Below the pieces are notes generated by a model. That model was not told the DNA's origin. It saw only the letters and a list, made by a program, of their open reading frames with translations, and made no database searches. The translations under genes and the position numbers were made by a program. This document shows, in pieces, positions 8,431 to 17,281 of a stretch of 34,472 nt of DNA. The stretch's first letter is position 1, and each line of letters begins with the position of its first letter. Source of the stretch: Polycladomyces subterraneus (GTDB taxonomy: Bacteria; Bacillota; Bacilli; Thermoactinomycetales; JIR-001); assembly GCF_030433435.1 (NCBI RefSeq), contig NZ_JANRHH010000017.1, positions 12,291-46,762 on the forward strand, given 5' to 3'.

Positions 8431-9715
8431 TCAAGCAGATGTTTGTATCTGTGAAAGGCGAACGTCTCCCAACATTCTGCGTGCGTCATAGGTTTTCTGC
8501 TTTTTCCCCAAAGTGAACAACACGCGAACCAACTTACAACACAAAGCGATCAGGGACTGCATCTTCTTCAGCGGGTTCTCCGGCCGCGTCGTCAGATACC
8601 GGTGTAATGCTCGAAATTCCGGATTGTGAGCCGTCAGCGGCAGAATGGCTTTAAACAACAGAGATCGCAGACGAGGTCGTCCCCTTTTGGTGATGCGAGT
8701 GCGTCCCTTGTGCTGCCCGGAACTGTTTTCTTTAAGGTTCAATCCTGCCAGGCGGATCACCTGTTGAGGATGATCATAGGCCGCCAAGGGGCCCACTTCC
8801 GACAGAAACCCGGCTACGGTCGCCCATCCGATCAAAGGGAATACTCAGCATCTCCCTGGTACCGGGAATGGACTGAAGCAGCTCTTGGATTTTGGTGGAG
8901 AGTTGATCCATTTGCCGGCGCAAAAACTCATATTGTTCCAGAAGCATTTGCAGCTCCATCCGGGCCATCGTCAAACCTTCGGTTAAACCAATGGAATTCC
9001 GGGCGGTTTGTACCAACCATTCGGCGCGTTTTCTACCCACAGCCCGCTGAACGACGGTTTTCCACTCGGCTGCGATCCTTTCCGCTCCCCGTTCCAGGAT
9101 GTCCTTGGGAAGTGGAAAATGCTTCAGCGTGTACAGGGAAGCCTTCCCTTCCCAGTTCTTAAACACTGCCGGATATTCGGGAAAATACCGGTCGAACCAG
9201 TGGTGCATCCGGTTTTTTACCTGCTTTAGATCTTCTGTTAACCGATCGCGTTGGATCATGGCGATCCGTAGGTCGGCATAGACACCGGTCGGCACATTGG
9301 GTTCCGAATACCGCCCGTCCTTGACCAACTGAGCGATGACCTTGGCATCCTTCACGTCGTTCTTGGTCGGTGAATTGTCGTCGAGTTCCTTGCTTCTCTT
9401 GACGTGAAAGGGATTGACTAACACCACTTGGATACCTTGTTTTCTAAGAAACTGAGCTAATGGCAGCCAATAATGGCCGGTTGGTTCCAATCCAAAAAGG
9501 ACGTGCGTTTTCTCATGTTCTGCCTGGAGTGTTCGAATCCACCGAATCAGCCGGTTGAATCCGGCATGAGTGTTCTCAAACGTCAAGCGCGACCCGTACT
9601 CGATTCCACGAAAGTCCTGTGCCCGGGCCACATGAACTTTCTTGGCGATGTCCGCACCGACAATGAGGGTGGATTCCGTGATTTGCTCCAATTTCCGATT
9701 TTGTTTATACTTCAT
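8431..9715 (-). pseudogene. IS110 family transposase, one frameshift
   Basis: DEDD RuvC-like recombinase. The first segment (9715 to about 8836) has D22 in VGADIAKK, E77 in LEPTGHYW, and D120/D123 in KNDVKDAKVIAQL, followed by the coiled-coil region. The second (about 8847-8431) has the C-terminal domain with ATVAGFLSEVG, then LNLKENSSGQHKG with the likely catalytic serine, then TKRGRPRLRSLL. The two are in different frames and join at about 8836-8850 (SIP / LIGWATVAGF), so a single indel breaks an otherwise full-length protein of about 425 aa. The ATG at 9715 has a GGAGGT ribosome site. Programmed frameshifting is not usual in this family, so I call it a recent pseudogene. Confidence 0.85.
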
Positions 9716-9876
9716 GTGAGTACCTCCTTGTTATTCAGGGGTCAGTGCTAGCACCTGACACCCCGTATGTTAACAGGAGGTACTTTCTTTTTTCAAAGTG
9801 CCTCTTCTTTTGTTACAGGAATGCTTAGCGTACAATTCTCTTTTCTGGTCCGATAACTCCTAATTAAATAAAAAAA

Positions 9877-9896
9877 CCTCCACGATTTTGTGGAGG
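9877..9896 (-). terminator. Hairpin with T-run on minus strand
   Basis: CCTCCAC / GTGGAGG with a 6-base loop. The minus strand continues into seven T residues, so it reads as a terminator leftward, although no minus-strand gene lies immediately to its right. Confidence 0.5.
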
Positions 9897-9992
9897 TGAG
9901 TTGTGGGAAGCTAGTTACTCAATACTATGATTAGCCCCCAATCAAGGGGATTATTCATCTCCTAATATTAGTTTCATTAGTTCACGAAATTT

Positions 9993-10074
9993 GGAGCCAC
10001 TCTGGAAGGCTTCTCTTGTCTCAAAAACGATTGTTTTTGAGACAAGAGAGAAACCATTTTTGCAGAGTGGCTCC
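9993..10074. repeat. 82-bp nested inverted repeat (MITE-like hairpin)
   Basis: An outer stem GGAGCCACTCTG (9993-10004) pairs perfectly with CAGAGTGGCTCC (10063-10074). An inner perfect stem CTCTTGTCTCAAAAAC (10013-10028) pairs with 10033-10048 around the loop GATT. Two perfect arms at both ends and the centre suggest a small non-autonomous element or two abutting element ends. No coding sense. It lies in the gap 9762-10285 between the IS and the next gene, which otherwise holds nothing I recognise. Confidence 0.7.
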
Positions 10075-10285
10075 ATATCGAAAACACCAAAAGAAAAATG
10101 ACCAGTGGTTTGGCTGGCTGAGGACGTCTTGTCTTATTAGATTTTCATTGGACATTCATTGGACTTTCATGTAAATAGTGTAAGTTTGAATTTGTAGTTG
10201 ATAAAATTTGAGGGGTGTTGCTGGATATAGAAAATTATTCATACTTTTCTGATGAAGCCGCGGGAGCATCACAGGAGGTCGGCAG

Positions 10286-11065
10286 ATGTTGAACAAGGTT
10301 CCAGAAGTTACGATCTTTTTCTGGATCATCAAGATCTTGTCAACCACGGTGGGCGAGACGGCTGCAGACTTCCTTAACTTTAAGCTGAACTTGGGCTTGA
10401 CCAACACGACCTTTGTCATGTGTGGCCTATTGCTCATCACGCTGTTCCTCCAGTTCAGGTCGAGGAAGTACGTGCCAGGGATCTACTGGCTGGCGGTCGT
10501 GCTGATTAGCGTTGTCGGTACGCTGGTCAGCGACAACCTCGTGGACAACTTCGGGGTCACTCTGGAGACGACTACCATCACCTTCACCCTCGCGCTGCTG
10601 GTGACCTTTGTGGCTTGGTACGCGAGTGAGAAGACACTGTCCATCCATTCTATTTACACAACCAAGCGGGAAGCGTTCTACTGGTCGGCGATCCTGTTCA
10701 CCTTCGCCTTGGGAACTGCAGCCGGTGACCTCACAGCAGAGAGTCTCAACTTGGGTTACTGGAAGTCGGCGCTCATGTTCCCCGCACTGATTGGGGTGGT
10801 GACCATCGCCTACTATCGCTTCAAGCTGAGTACAGTGCTTGCCTTCTGGATTGTCTACATCTTGACTCGCCCTCTTGGCGCTTCTCTTGGCGACTACCTG
10901 TCACAACCTCGTGATGAGGGTGGCCTTAGTCTAGGTACAGTGGGAACCAGCGCGATCTTCCTCGTAACGATCTTGAGCTTAGTAATCTACCTGACCAAGA
11001 CGAGAAGAGACGAGATCCCGCTTCCGAGATCAGCTGAGGAGTCGTCTGTCACACATGGGGAGTAA
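10286..11065 (+). CDS. COG4705-like multi-pass membrane protein
   Basis: A 259-residue integral membrane protein with about eight hydrophobic segments and a short basic/acidic C-terminal tail. It contains a motif repeated in order: KILSTTVGETAADFL (about 16-30), VGTLVSDNLVDNFG (about 77-90), LGTAAGDLTAESLNLGYW and TRPLGASLGDYLSQP. The shared core (small residues, Gly, Glu/Asp, Asp) suggests internal duplication. This matches the uncharacterised COG4705 family; no transport substrate is established. The ribosome site ACAGGAGGT lies 8 bases before ATG. The codon choice is richer in C and G at third positions than in neighbours such as the DedA gene, hinting at transfer. Confidence 0.8.
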   Translation: MLNKVPEVTIFFWIIKILSTTVGETAADFLNFKLNLGLTNTTFVMCGLLLITLFLQFRSRKYVPGIYWLAVVLISVVGTLVSDNLVDNFGVTLETTTITFTLALLVTFVAWYASEKTLSIHSIYTTKREAFYWSAILFTFALGTAAGDLTAESLNLGYWKSALMFPALIGVVTIAYYRFKLSTVLAFWIVYILTRPLGASLGDYLSQPRDEGGLSLGTVGTSAIFLVTILSLVIYLTKTRRDEIPLPRSAEESSVTHGE

Positions 11066-11249
11066 GTCTCGACGGGTATGTTGGTCTGGTGGATCTAGAA
11101 AAGAAAAAAGGAACGAAACAAACAAGTTAGATATAGTGTCGAAAAAAGATTTTTCACCGCGAACTTTTTTTCCCTTTGGGAAGCCTTTTTTTATTGGTTC
11201 CAAAGATCCCCCTGGAACCAGATTAAAAAACCAAGAAGGAGTGATTTCA

Positions 11250-11852
11250 GTGGAAGGGTTGATCTCTCAAGTACTTCAATGGCTTACCGATCTGGGTTAT
11301 GCTGGAATCGCTATTGGTCTTATGCTGGAGGTAATTCCTAGTGAAATTGTCTTGAGTTATGGGGGATATATGGTCTCCCAAGGCAAGATAAATTTTGTAG
11401 GTGCTGTTATTGCCGGAACGATTGGTGGAACAATCGCTCAACATTTTCTGTACTGGATAGGTCGGTATGGAGGGAGACCGTTCCTTGAAAAATACGGAAA
11501 GTACTTGCTGATTAATAAAAAGCACTTAGATATCGCGGAACAATGGTTTGCCCGCTATGGGACAGGAGTCATTTTCACAGCACGATTTATCCCCGTAGTT
11601 AGACATGCCATCTCGATTCCTGCCGGAATTGCCGGGATGTCTTTTGCCCGTTTCACTCTCTATACCGTTTTGGCCATTATTCCATGGTCTATTTTCTTTT
11701 TATATCTGGGTATGGAGCTGGACAGCAAATGGGACAAAGTGAAAGAAATCGCTGCTCCTTATGTGAATCAAGCAGCAATTGTTGCAGCGATCCTCATAGT
11801 GGGATATTTCCTTTTCAAAGAACTGAAAAAGCAACACAAACAACAGAATTAG
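11250..11852 (+). CDS. DedA family membrane protein
   Basis: A 200-residue DedA/SNARE-associated protein. Family members move undecaprenyl phosphate or other phospholipids across the membrane and affect envelope and pH stress tolerance. Seen here: EVIPSEIVLSYGG (the conserved E-x-x-P-x-E), IAGTIGGTIAQHFLYWIGRYGG, and the signature FTARFIPVVRHAISIPAGIAGM with its essential arginines, then two more helices and a basic tail. The start is GTG with AAGGAG 8 bases upstream. A longer frame reaches back to 11055 but has no ribosome site and an unsuitable basic sequence. A hairpin GGTTCC...GGAACC at 11196-11219 lies in the leader. It is closer to the YngC/YbfM-type Bacillus DedA proteins. Confidence 0.9.
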   Translation: MEGLISQVLQWLTDLGYAGIAIGLMLEVIPSEIVLSYGGYMVSQGKINFVGAVIAGTIGGTIAQHFLYWIGRYGGRPFLEKYGKYLLINKKHLDIAEQWFARYGTGVIFTARFIPVVRHAISIPAGIAGMSFARFTLYTVLAIIPWSIFFLYLGMELDSKWDKVKEIAAPYVNQAAIVAAILIVGYFLFKELKKQHKQQN

Positions 11853-11886
11853 GGATGGAGGGGCCGATTGCAGATCTAGTCCACAG

Positions 11887-11916
11887 AAAAACCCCGGTAC
11901 GGACCGGGGTTTTTGT
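11887..11916 (+). terminator. Terminator after dedA-like gene
   Basis: AAAACCCCGGT / ACCGGGGTTTT around a 5-base loop followed by T residues. Confidence 0.85.
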
Positions 11917-12185
11917 TCCGTTGATCATCTTAACGTACGATTTTCTTTTTTGGTTCGGTGACCCCTCTAGGACGGGGAGGAGCCGAACGGGTGGCAACGG
12001 CGGCCTCTCGGCAGTGTAAGGGTAATGGTTCTCTAAAGTCCTTGAAAAAGGGAAAGTGATTGTCCAGCAGAAAATGCTCGTGGACTTGGACTTGAATATA
12101 CGGCGTTAATGCGAATGAAGGAGAGGGTTCGTGTCTTTTTTTGTAGAATAGTCTTTGCGGAGATCAGAAAGAGAGGAGAAACCAG

Positions 12186-12584
12186 ATGGAAACCCTTGCA
12201 TTGACACTGGAGCAGGGAAGGCAGATCGTTCAGCATTTGAGTGAACTCGAGGATCAACTCGATAAGTGTCTGGTGAAATGGAGGGAACACCGGCTAAAAA
12301 CAGACGATGAAACAGCCATCCCTTCGGGGGAGGTATTATGGTCTTATAGCCCAGACGAAGAGGAACTAGAGTTACACGAGAAGATACTCGAAGTGGCCGA
12401 ACTCTCCGATCAAGTGAAAGAACAGGTCGAGCAAGGTCATGTAGAAAAACAGCTCCTGCTCAAACTCAACGAAAAACTGGGAGATCTCCAAACCAAGTAT
12501 GGAAACATCCTTGTCTTCTCGGCGACGGTCGCTGCCATCATCAGCGGACTCAAAGATTTGATTGAGATCTTTGTAGGCAAATGA
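12186..12584 (+). CDS. Small charged protein of unknown function
   Basis: 132 residues, not recognised. The first hundred residues are rich in Glu, Lys, Gln and Leu with heptad-like spacing (LTLEQGRQIVQHLSELEDQL; LHEKILEVAELSDQVKEQV), predicting a helical coiled-coil. The end, ILVFSATVAAIISGLKDLI, is hydrophobic enough for a membrane or packing helix. An AGAGGAGA ribosome site precedes the ATG. It has its own hairpin right after the stop, so it is transcribed alone or as the last gene. The composition looks like a real gene. Confidence 0.65.
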   Translation: METLALTLEQGRQIVQHLSELEDQLDKCLVKWREHRLKTDDETAIPSGEVLWSYSPDEEELELHEKILEVAELSDQVKEQVEQGHVEKQLLLKLNEKLGDLQTKYGNILVFSATVAAIISGLKDLIEIFVGK

Positions 12585-12588
12585 AAAA

Positions 12589-12618
12589 GCTGGAAGGTTT
12601 ATTCCTTCCAGCACATTT
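12589..12618 (+). terminator. Terminator after 132-aa gene
   Basis: GCTGGAAGG / CCTTCCAGC with a 6-base loop starting 5 bases after the stop; the following T-run is short. Confidence 0.65.
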
Positions 12619-12649
12619 GTATAACGGTGGGGCTGCTCCTAGCACACCA

Positions 12650-13010
12650 CTACCCTTTCACGCGACTGACGTCGGTGGGATTGATCCAGGTGGGATCGGT
12701 CCAACAGTTCAAGTCGTATTCGCTGAGGCACTGTTCCGTAAATTCTTCGAATTCATCTGCTTGTCCGTTGAACCAAGCGCTTCTCAGGTTCTCCAGACGG
12801 ACTTTTTCGTGGTTGCCAGCGTAGTTACGCTCGTATAGCTCATGTCGACCACCGTACTCAGAGCCGATGGCGTCCCACAACAGCTTGATCACCTTCATCT
12901 TACTTTCAGCATCGATTCCGTTGGAGCCTCGATACAATTTTTCCAGATAGGGTCATAATTCCTCGTTTTCCATCGTTGGGGTACATTGGTCTATTCCGAG
13001 GCCTGATGCC
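12650..13010 (-). pseudogene. 4-hydroxyphenylacetate 3-monooxygenase (HpaB-like) C-terminal fragment
   Basis: The minus-strand frame reads LGIDQCTPTMENEEL, a stop (TGA where W is expected), PYLEKLYRGSNGIDAESKM, then AIGSEYGGRHELYERNYAGN and ends in TEQCLSEYDLNCW...INPTDV. This is the characteristic C-terminus of the flavin-dependent HpaB oxygenase family. The remaining roughly 400 N-terminal residues are absent, and the in-frame stop lies at about 12950. It is a leftover from an aromatic-compound degradation gene. Confidence 0.85.
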
Positions 13011-13079
13011 AGAAGGAAGGCATATGAACAACTGATGTCGCTGTACTAAGCTGGACAAATCCGTCCACTTATTTTCAAG

Positions 13080-13370
13080 TAGTTTTTATTCGAAGAACTG
13101 TCAGATGATTTGGAACTGCTGCAAGGGCGAAAGACGTGGGGCAAGCTGGTGATGACGCCATAACTTACGCATTTTCGACAGTGTGGCTGTGGAAGCCGCA
13201 TATACTTTGAAGGCACATAGGGAATGGAGAAGAGGCTAGGTACAGCACCACCTTTGTGCAGAAACAGACGGCAAATAATCGACCGTGAAGATTTTAACAT
13301 CTATCCTTAGGAACTGGAGGATGTGTCGTACCAGCTCCGGCGGTATGGGTGGGGTTGCTTTCGCCATGCT
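13080..13370 (+). pseudogene. Possible acyl-CoA ligase fragment
   Basis: At about 13280-13350 a plus-strand frame reads RRQIIDREDFNIYP, a stop, ELEDVSYQL. This resembles the hinge motif near the C-terminus of acyl/aryl-CoA ligases (GFNIYPRELEDVLY). Nothing else in the stretch is clear, so the call is tentative. Nearness to the HpaB remnant would suit an aromatic-acid pathway. Confidence 0.25.
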
Positions 13371-13418
13371 TAAACGGTGTGACCTAGAAAGATCATCACC
13401 AGAAACGGGGATAATCAA

Positions 13419-13841
13419 TTATTTCCCCAGTTCACTTTTTGCAAGGTTAAGTTGCCATGAAACACCAAATTTATCTATAACCCAACAAAACTTTTCGCTA
13501 AATGGATAAGATTTTAACGGCATTAAAACTACGCCATCTTGAGTTAACTTCTCAAAAAGCCGATCGATCTCGTCTTCAGTATCACATGTTACATACAATG
13601 ATATTGCAGGAGTAAATGAAAACTCATGCTTCACACTACTATCTATACACATAAACTCTTGTCCGCATAGTGAAAAGGTAGCATGTTTCACGGTCCCCTC
13701 TTCACCATCTTCGTTCGCTCCATAACGAGTAATACTAATTATTTCTGCCTGGTCAAACAATGAAGTATAAAAATTCATTGCTTCTTCAGCCTTACCATCG
13801 AACATTAAAAACGTAGTAATTTTTTGATTTGAAACTCTCAC
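13419..13841 (-). CDS. PhnB/YjdN-like VOC family protein
   Basis: A 140-residue single-domain protein of the vicinal oxygen chelate/glyoxalase superfamily, PhnB (3-demethylubiquinone methyltransferase-like) type. It begins with ITTFLMFDGKAEEAMNFYTSLF and closes with FGVSWQLN, the typical frame of this family; VKHATFSLCGQEFMCIDS lies in the middle. Despite the name, no phosphonate role is shown for such proteins. A strong AAAGGAG site sits directly against an ATG (13850) but 9 bases before a GTG at 13841, so I place the start at GTG (MRVSNQKITT). It stands alone. Confidence 0.85.
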   Translation of the reverse strand: MRVSNQKITTFLMFDGKAEEAMNFYTSLFDQAEIISITRYGANEDGEEGTVKHATFSLCGQEFMCIDSSVKHEFSFTPAISLYVTCDTEDEIDRLFEKLTQDGVVLMPLKSYPFSEKFCWVIDKFGVSWQLNLAKSELGK

Positions 13842-14600
13842 TAAAATCATCTCCTTTTATTACGTAAGAACGATATTACATTCCAGCCTCAACAAATAAA
13901 CCGAATATATGTTCCTTTTGCTGTATTATATGTGATCGGAAACAAATTGTAAACTGTTATTCAGATTTCTAATTATTGGGCGGATGATCGGTTTGCAAAT
14001 CCAGCTGGGCAGGAGATGCCGATAATGGCGCTCTCTCACTTTCCCTTTTTACTTTTTCTAAATTTAAGTTATCATGAAAACAGAAACGTCACGAAGGGAA
14101 GGACATGTGGAAAGAGTATGGTGACGCACGGGTGTCCGCGGTGCATCAGGACTTGAAGAGAATCAGATCAGGGAGTTGGAGCGGTTCGGAGTGGGTGAAC
14201 TATTCCAATAGTATCTGGAAATCGCATCACGGACCTCTCCAAGTTTCGCTGTCTGATGGAATCTGATACAGCTGGGAGATGCTGTCGTCCATAAACATGG
14301 AACGCATGTAAGAGTCATTTCAATACCGGGGAATCTAGTCTGTCTATGTGAGGGGGTCGACACTTGGCGAAGCAACGACATCATGACCAACACAATGGTC
14401 ACCATACTGGGGCTGTTTGGTTTGATGTTTGTGCAAAGTTTTCAGAATATACATGTATTAATATCTTGACTACTAATTCTAAACTTTCGTTTCCAAATGA
14501 TGAATGATATTATTTGAAAAGAAATAGGGTTTCTGGTAGTTATCAAAGCATTTGACGAGGTCAATGAAGTATCGTCAAACTTCAAGAGGAGGATTTCACA
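13842..14600. other. 760-base stretch without a supported gene
   Basis: The bases next to 13842 hold the VOC ribosome site, and 14585-14600 the symporter ribosome site. Between them short plus-strand frames such as QIRELERFGVGELFQ (about 14164-14210) and NDIMTNTMVTILGLFGLMFV (about 14380-14440) look like scraps of real proteins in different frames. I cannot identify them. Confidence 0.4.
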
Positions 14601-15941
14601 ATGACTCAACCCATTGAGCGCTCAAAGACGCGACGCATCGTAGGCAACATCTTCAAAGGTTCAGTGGGCAATCTGATCGAATGGTACGACTGGTACGTTT
14701 ATACTGCATTCGCGGTTTATTTCTCGTCCGAGTTCTTCCCAAAGGGAGACACGACAAGCCAACTGCTTGACACAGCGGCGATCTTCGCCGTCGGCTTCCT
14801 GATGCGCCCGATAGGGAGCCTGCTGCTGGGCCGATACGCCGATCGTCATGGCCGCCGTGCTGCGTTGACGCTTTCCATCTCCGTCATGGCCGGTGGTTCT
14901 CTGATTATTGCCTGCACACCTGGCTATGACACCATTGGCGTGTTGGCTCCTATTATTCTGGTTCTCGCACGTCTTCTCCAAGGGTTGTCTCTAGGTGGAG
15001 AATATGGAACCTCGGCAACGTATCTGTCCGAGATGGCCAGTAGCGGCCGCCGCGGATTCTACTCGAGCTTCCAGTACGTCACGCTAATTGCCGGACAGCT
15101 GGTGGCTATGGGTGTTCAAATCATCCTCCAACAAATATTCAGTGAATCCGATATGAAGTACTGGGGCTGGCGTATTCCCTTCGTTATCGGAGCAATGGGG
15201 GCGTTGGTCGTATTGTGGCTGCGCCGAACGATGGACGAATCAGAGCAGTTCTCAAAAATGGGTTCTGAAAGCCGGGCTAGCGCTGGAACGATTCGAGCTA
15301 TGATGAAGCACCCCAAGGCAGTGCTGACAGTAGTCGGACTTACGCTCGGCGGAACGGTCGCCTTCTATACCTACACGACGTATTTACAGAAATTCATGGT
15401 GAATACTGTGGGACTCCCCAAGGAGGTCGTCAGTTGGATTAACTTTGTTGCCCTGCTGGTATTCGCCGTACTTCAACCTCTTGCCGGTATGCTGTCCGAT
15501 CGGATTGGACGGCGCCCGCTATTGATTAGTTTCGGTATCCTCGGAACGTTGTTGACGGTACCATTGTTCCTGATCTTGGAACAGACGAAGAACCCTATCG
15601 GTGCTTTCTTGCTCATGATGGCGGGGCTCATCATTGTCACTGGTTACACTTCCATTAATGCAATCGTGAAAGCCGAGCTCTTCCCAACAGAAGTCCGTGC
15701 CCTTGGCGTGGGTTTCCCCTACGGAGTCACCGTGGCGGTGTTCGGCGGGACGGCGGAGTTCATCGCGTTATGGTGCAAGAGTATTGGCTATGAGTCACTC
15801 TTCTACTACTATGTAGCTGCCTGTATTGCCGTGAGTTTCATCGTCTACTGGCGTATGGCTGAGTCTTCTAAAGTCTCCCGCATCGAAGCCGAGCTCGGCG
15901 CTGAAGTGGTTTTAACCCATCGAACAGAAAATGAAGCCTAA
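14601..15941 (+). CDS. MHS family proton symporter (2-oxoglutarate permease-like)
   Basis: A 446-residue major facilitator of the metabolite:H+ symporter (sugar porter-related) group with 12 predicted helices. Typical elements are GNLIEWYDWYVYTAFAVYF in helix 1, FAVGFLMRPIGSLLLGRYAD with the GRYADRHGRR loop between helices 2 and 3, ARLLQGLSLGGEYG in helix 4, and GMLSDRIGRRPLL in the second-half repeat. The closest well-known relatives import 2-oxoglutarate (KgtP), but shikimate, proline/betaine and citrate carriers share these motifs, so the substrate is uncertain. Ribosome site AAGAGGAGG lies 9 bases upstream. It is a single gene closed by a terminator. Confidence 0.88.
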   Translation: MTQPIERSKTRRIVGNIFKGSVGNLIEWYDWYVYTAFAVYFSSEFFPKGDTTSQLLDTAAIFAVGFLMRPIGSLLLGRYADRHGRRAALTLSISVMAGGSLIIACTPGYDTIGVLAPIILVLARLLQGLSLGGEYGTSATYLSEMASSGRRGFYSSFQYVTLIAGQLVAMGVQIILQQIFSESDMKYWGWRIPFVIGAMGALVVLWLRRTMDESEQFSKMGSESRASAGTIRAMMKHPKAVLTVVGLTLGGTVAFYTYTTYLQKFMVNTVGLPKEVVSWINFVALLVFAVLQPLAGMLSDRIGRRPLLISFGILGTLLTVPLFLILEQTKNPIGAFLLMMAGLIIVTGYTSINAIVKAELFPTEVRALGVGFPYGVTVAVFGGTAEFIALWCKSIGYESLFYYYVAACIAVSFIVYWRMAESSKVSRIEAELGAEVVLTHRTENEA

Positions 15942-15950
15942 ACCTCCAAA

Positions 15951-15986
15951 AAAGCCGGTCCCTGTTAGAGGAACCGGCTTTAGCGT
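15951..15986 (+). terminator. Terminator between symporter and converging gene
   Basis: AAAGCCGGT / ACCGGCTTT with a 13-base loop, directly after the symporter stop. Confidence 0.7.
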
Positions 15987-16049
15987 TTGTGACTTGACCG
16001 CACGGCGACCAAAGGGAGTGCTCTTGGTGCTACAGCCGTGTGGAGCAAG

Positions 16050-16607
16050 TCACACGGCTTCCAGATGATGTGCCAAGAGTTCCTGATATAATTCGTCTCC
16101 CCCAATGTGAACGCGGACGGAGACTTGATCGTTCCCCCGGACATACCATTGGTACAACTGCTGGAACACCAGATAGATCGTTTTTTTCACTTCGGCTTGC
16201 GGATACAGCTTCAGGTCGACGAACAAACTGTACAGCTCCGTTTCATCCATTTGATAATAGGAGACCTTCATTGTTTCCAGGGTCTTCTCCAAACCGCCCA
16301 ACAACCATGTCAGCCAGTCTGGACGGTTTTGGCGCGTTTTCTGATTCAAAAAATGCAATGTGAACCCCATCATCGGGTAACGATGGATATCTTGTTCGGT
16401 GTAGGTGGCTTGATCCTGGCTTTTGGGATTGTAAAGGAAAAACTCCATATGTACTGCATAGCGGTCAGCATCGTATTGCGAATGGACATTGTCAGGGGAT
16501 TCGGCCGTGGTATCCTCCGAATCTTCCGATTCTGTTACCGTTCGATGTGTCTCCTTCAACTCCCCCGTTTGTTCCGGTCCGAACCAACGCTTGATTTTGA
16601 AAAACAT
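16050..16607 (-). CDS. Unknown 185-aa protein
   Basis: Not recognised. The sequence starts MFFKIKRWFGPEQTGE, has an acidic, Ser/Thr-rich linker (about 25-55, TESEDSEDTTAESPDN), then a folded-looking region with DRYAVHMEFFLYNPKSQDQ, FTLHFLNQKTR, an ETMKVSYYQMDETELYSLF helix and WYVRGNDQVSVRVHIGGDEL. It has no signal peptide or membrane helix. The longer frame to 16646 lacks a ribosome site; AAGGAGG sits about 10 bases before the internal ATG at 16607, which I choose. Base composition and codon use fit a real gene. Confidence 0.65.
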   Translation of the reverse strand: MFFKIKRWFGPEQTGELKETHRTVTESEDSEDTTAESPDNVHSQYDADRYAVHMEFFLYNPKSQDQATYTEQDIHRYPMMGFTLHFLNQKTRQNRPDWLTWLLGGLEKTLETMKVSYYQMDETELYSLFVDLKLYPQAEVKKTIYLVFQQLYQWYVRGNDQVSVRVHIGGDELYQELLAHHLEAV

Positions 16608-16904
16608 CCCCACTGTACCTCCTTCGGATGCTACTTCCTTTTTCATCGAGGCGAACAGACGCTGCCACGACAGGTGTCAGCGGGTTGTCGTGACGTTTCA
16701 TCCGTCGTGAAACGACTTTCTAGAAACTAGTGTACCATACGTTGGCACATGCTGGGTTCATCCGGTTTTCACCAAACCTACCTGTTTTTCTTTATGACTC
16801 ATTACGAAATTCACAAAAAGGGAAGGATTTTTTGTTTTAATTACGAGTAGTATCCACGTTTTACTAGTTTTTCTAACGTCGGAGGAGCATATAAACTCCA
16901 AACT

Positions 16905-17275
16905 TTACAAAAAAATCACCTGAAAGCCTACGGTTTCAATTGTGGGATGAAAGGCGGCGTTGCTCGGTGCCCTCTGAGGAGGGCGCTTAGAGCAACATTT
17001 TTTGTTTTTAGTTGTTGCAGTATTAATAAAATACTGATACAACTAAAACCATGGGACAACATACAGAAGGACGAAAAAGACGGTATCTCTGATTCACTAC
17101 CACTTTGTTTTCTGCCCACGTTATCGCAGAAAAGTGTTGAGAAACCAAGTGGAAGAGCGATTCAAACAGTTGGTGAAAGACACATCTGTCAGGAAAACGG
17201 CTGGGATATCCTTGTCATGGAAGTGATGCCAGATCACTGTCATCCGTTTTTAAACTGCCAACCAGTCACAGGCGA
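16905..17275 (+). mobile_element. IS200/IS605 element remnant, copy 1
   Basis: The first roughly 235 bases match the copy at 33948-34180 almost exactly. They include the left-end sequence CCTGAAAGCC..., the block GCTCGGTGCCCTCTGA and a hairpin around 17018-17045 (GTTGTTGCAGTATT ... AATACTGATACAAC). The tnpA gene behind it is broken and no tnpB follows. The right end is not visible. Confidence 0.8.
17051..17275 (+). pseudogene. tnpA: IS200/IS605 transposase TnpA, frameshifted, truncated
   Basis: The first part, in one frame, reads SLIHYHFVFCPRYRRKVL then EERFKQLVKD. After two extra bases near 17183 the frame changes to ICQENGWDILVMEVMPDHCH. The HUH motif is HCH, in the usual MPDH position. 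The catalytic tyrosine helix at the C-terminus is missing. Inactive single-strand transposase. Confidence 0.8.
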
Positions 17276-17281
17276 AAAAAA

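Larger units (their letters stand above)
8204..9761 (-). mobile_element. IS110 family (IS1111-like) insertion sequence
   Basis: The element is bounded by a short inverted repeat, GTGTCAGG at 8204-8211 and CCTGACAC at 9754-9761. It encodes one DEDD transposase on the minus strand. The non-coding part is short before the gene (about 45 bases) and long after it (about 220 bases), the layout of the IS1111 group, whose members have subterminal inverted repeats. The exact ends and any target duplication cannot be fixed from one copy. Confidence 0.75.

Noticed and set aside
8626..9162. Plus-strand frame of 178 codons within the IS110 transposase
   Set aside because: Antisense of the transposase; no ribosome site.
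13419..13841. PhnB-like protein considered part of the phosphonate pathway
   Set aside because: The PhnB label is historical; such VOC proteins have no shown role in phosphonate metabolism and it is 10 kb from the operon.
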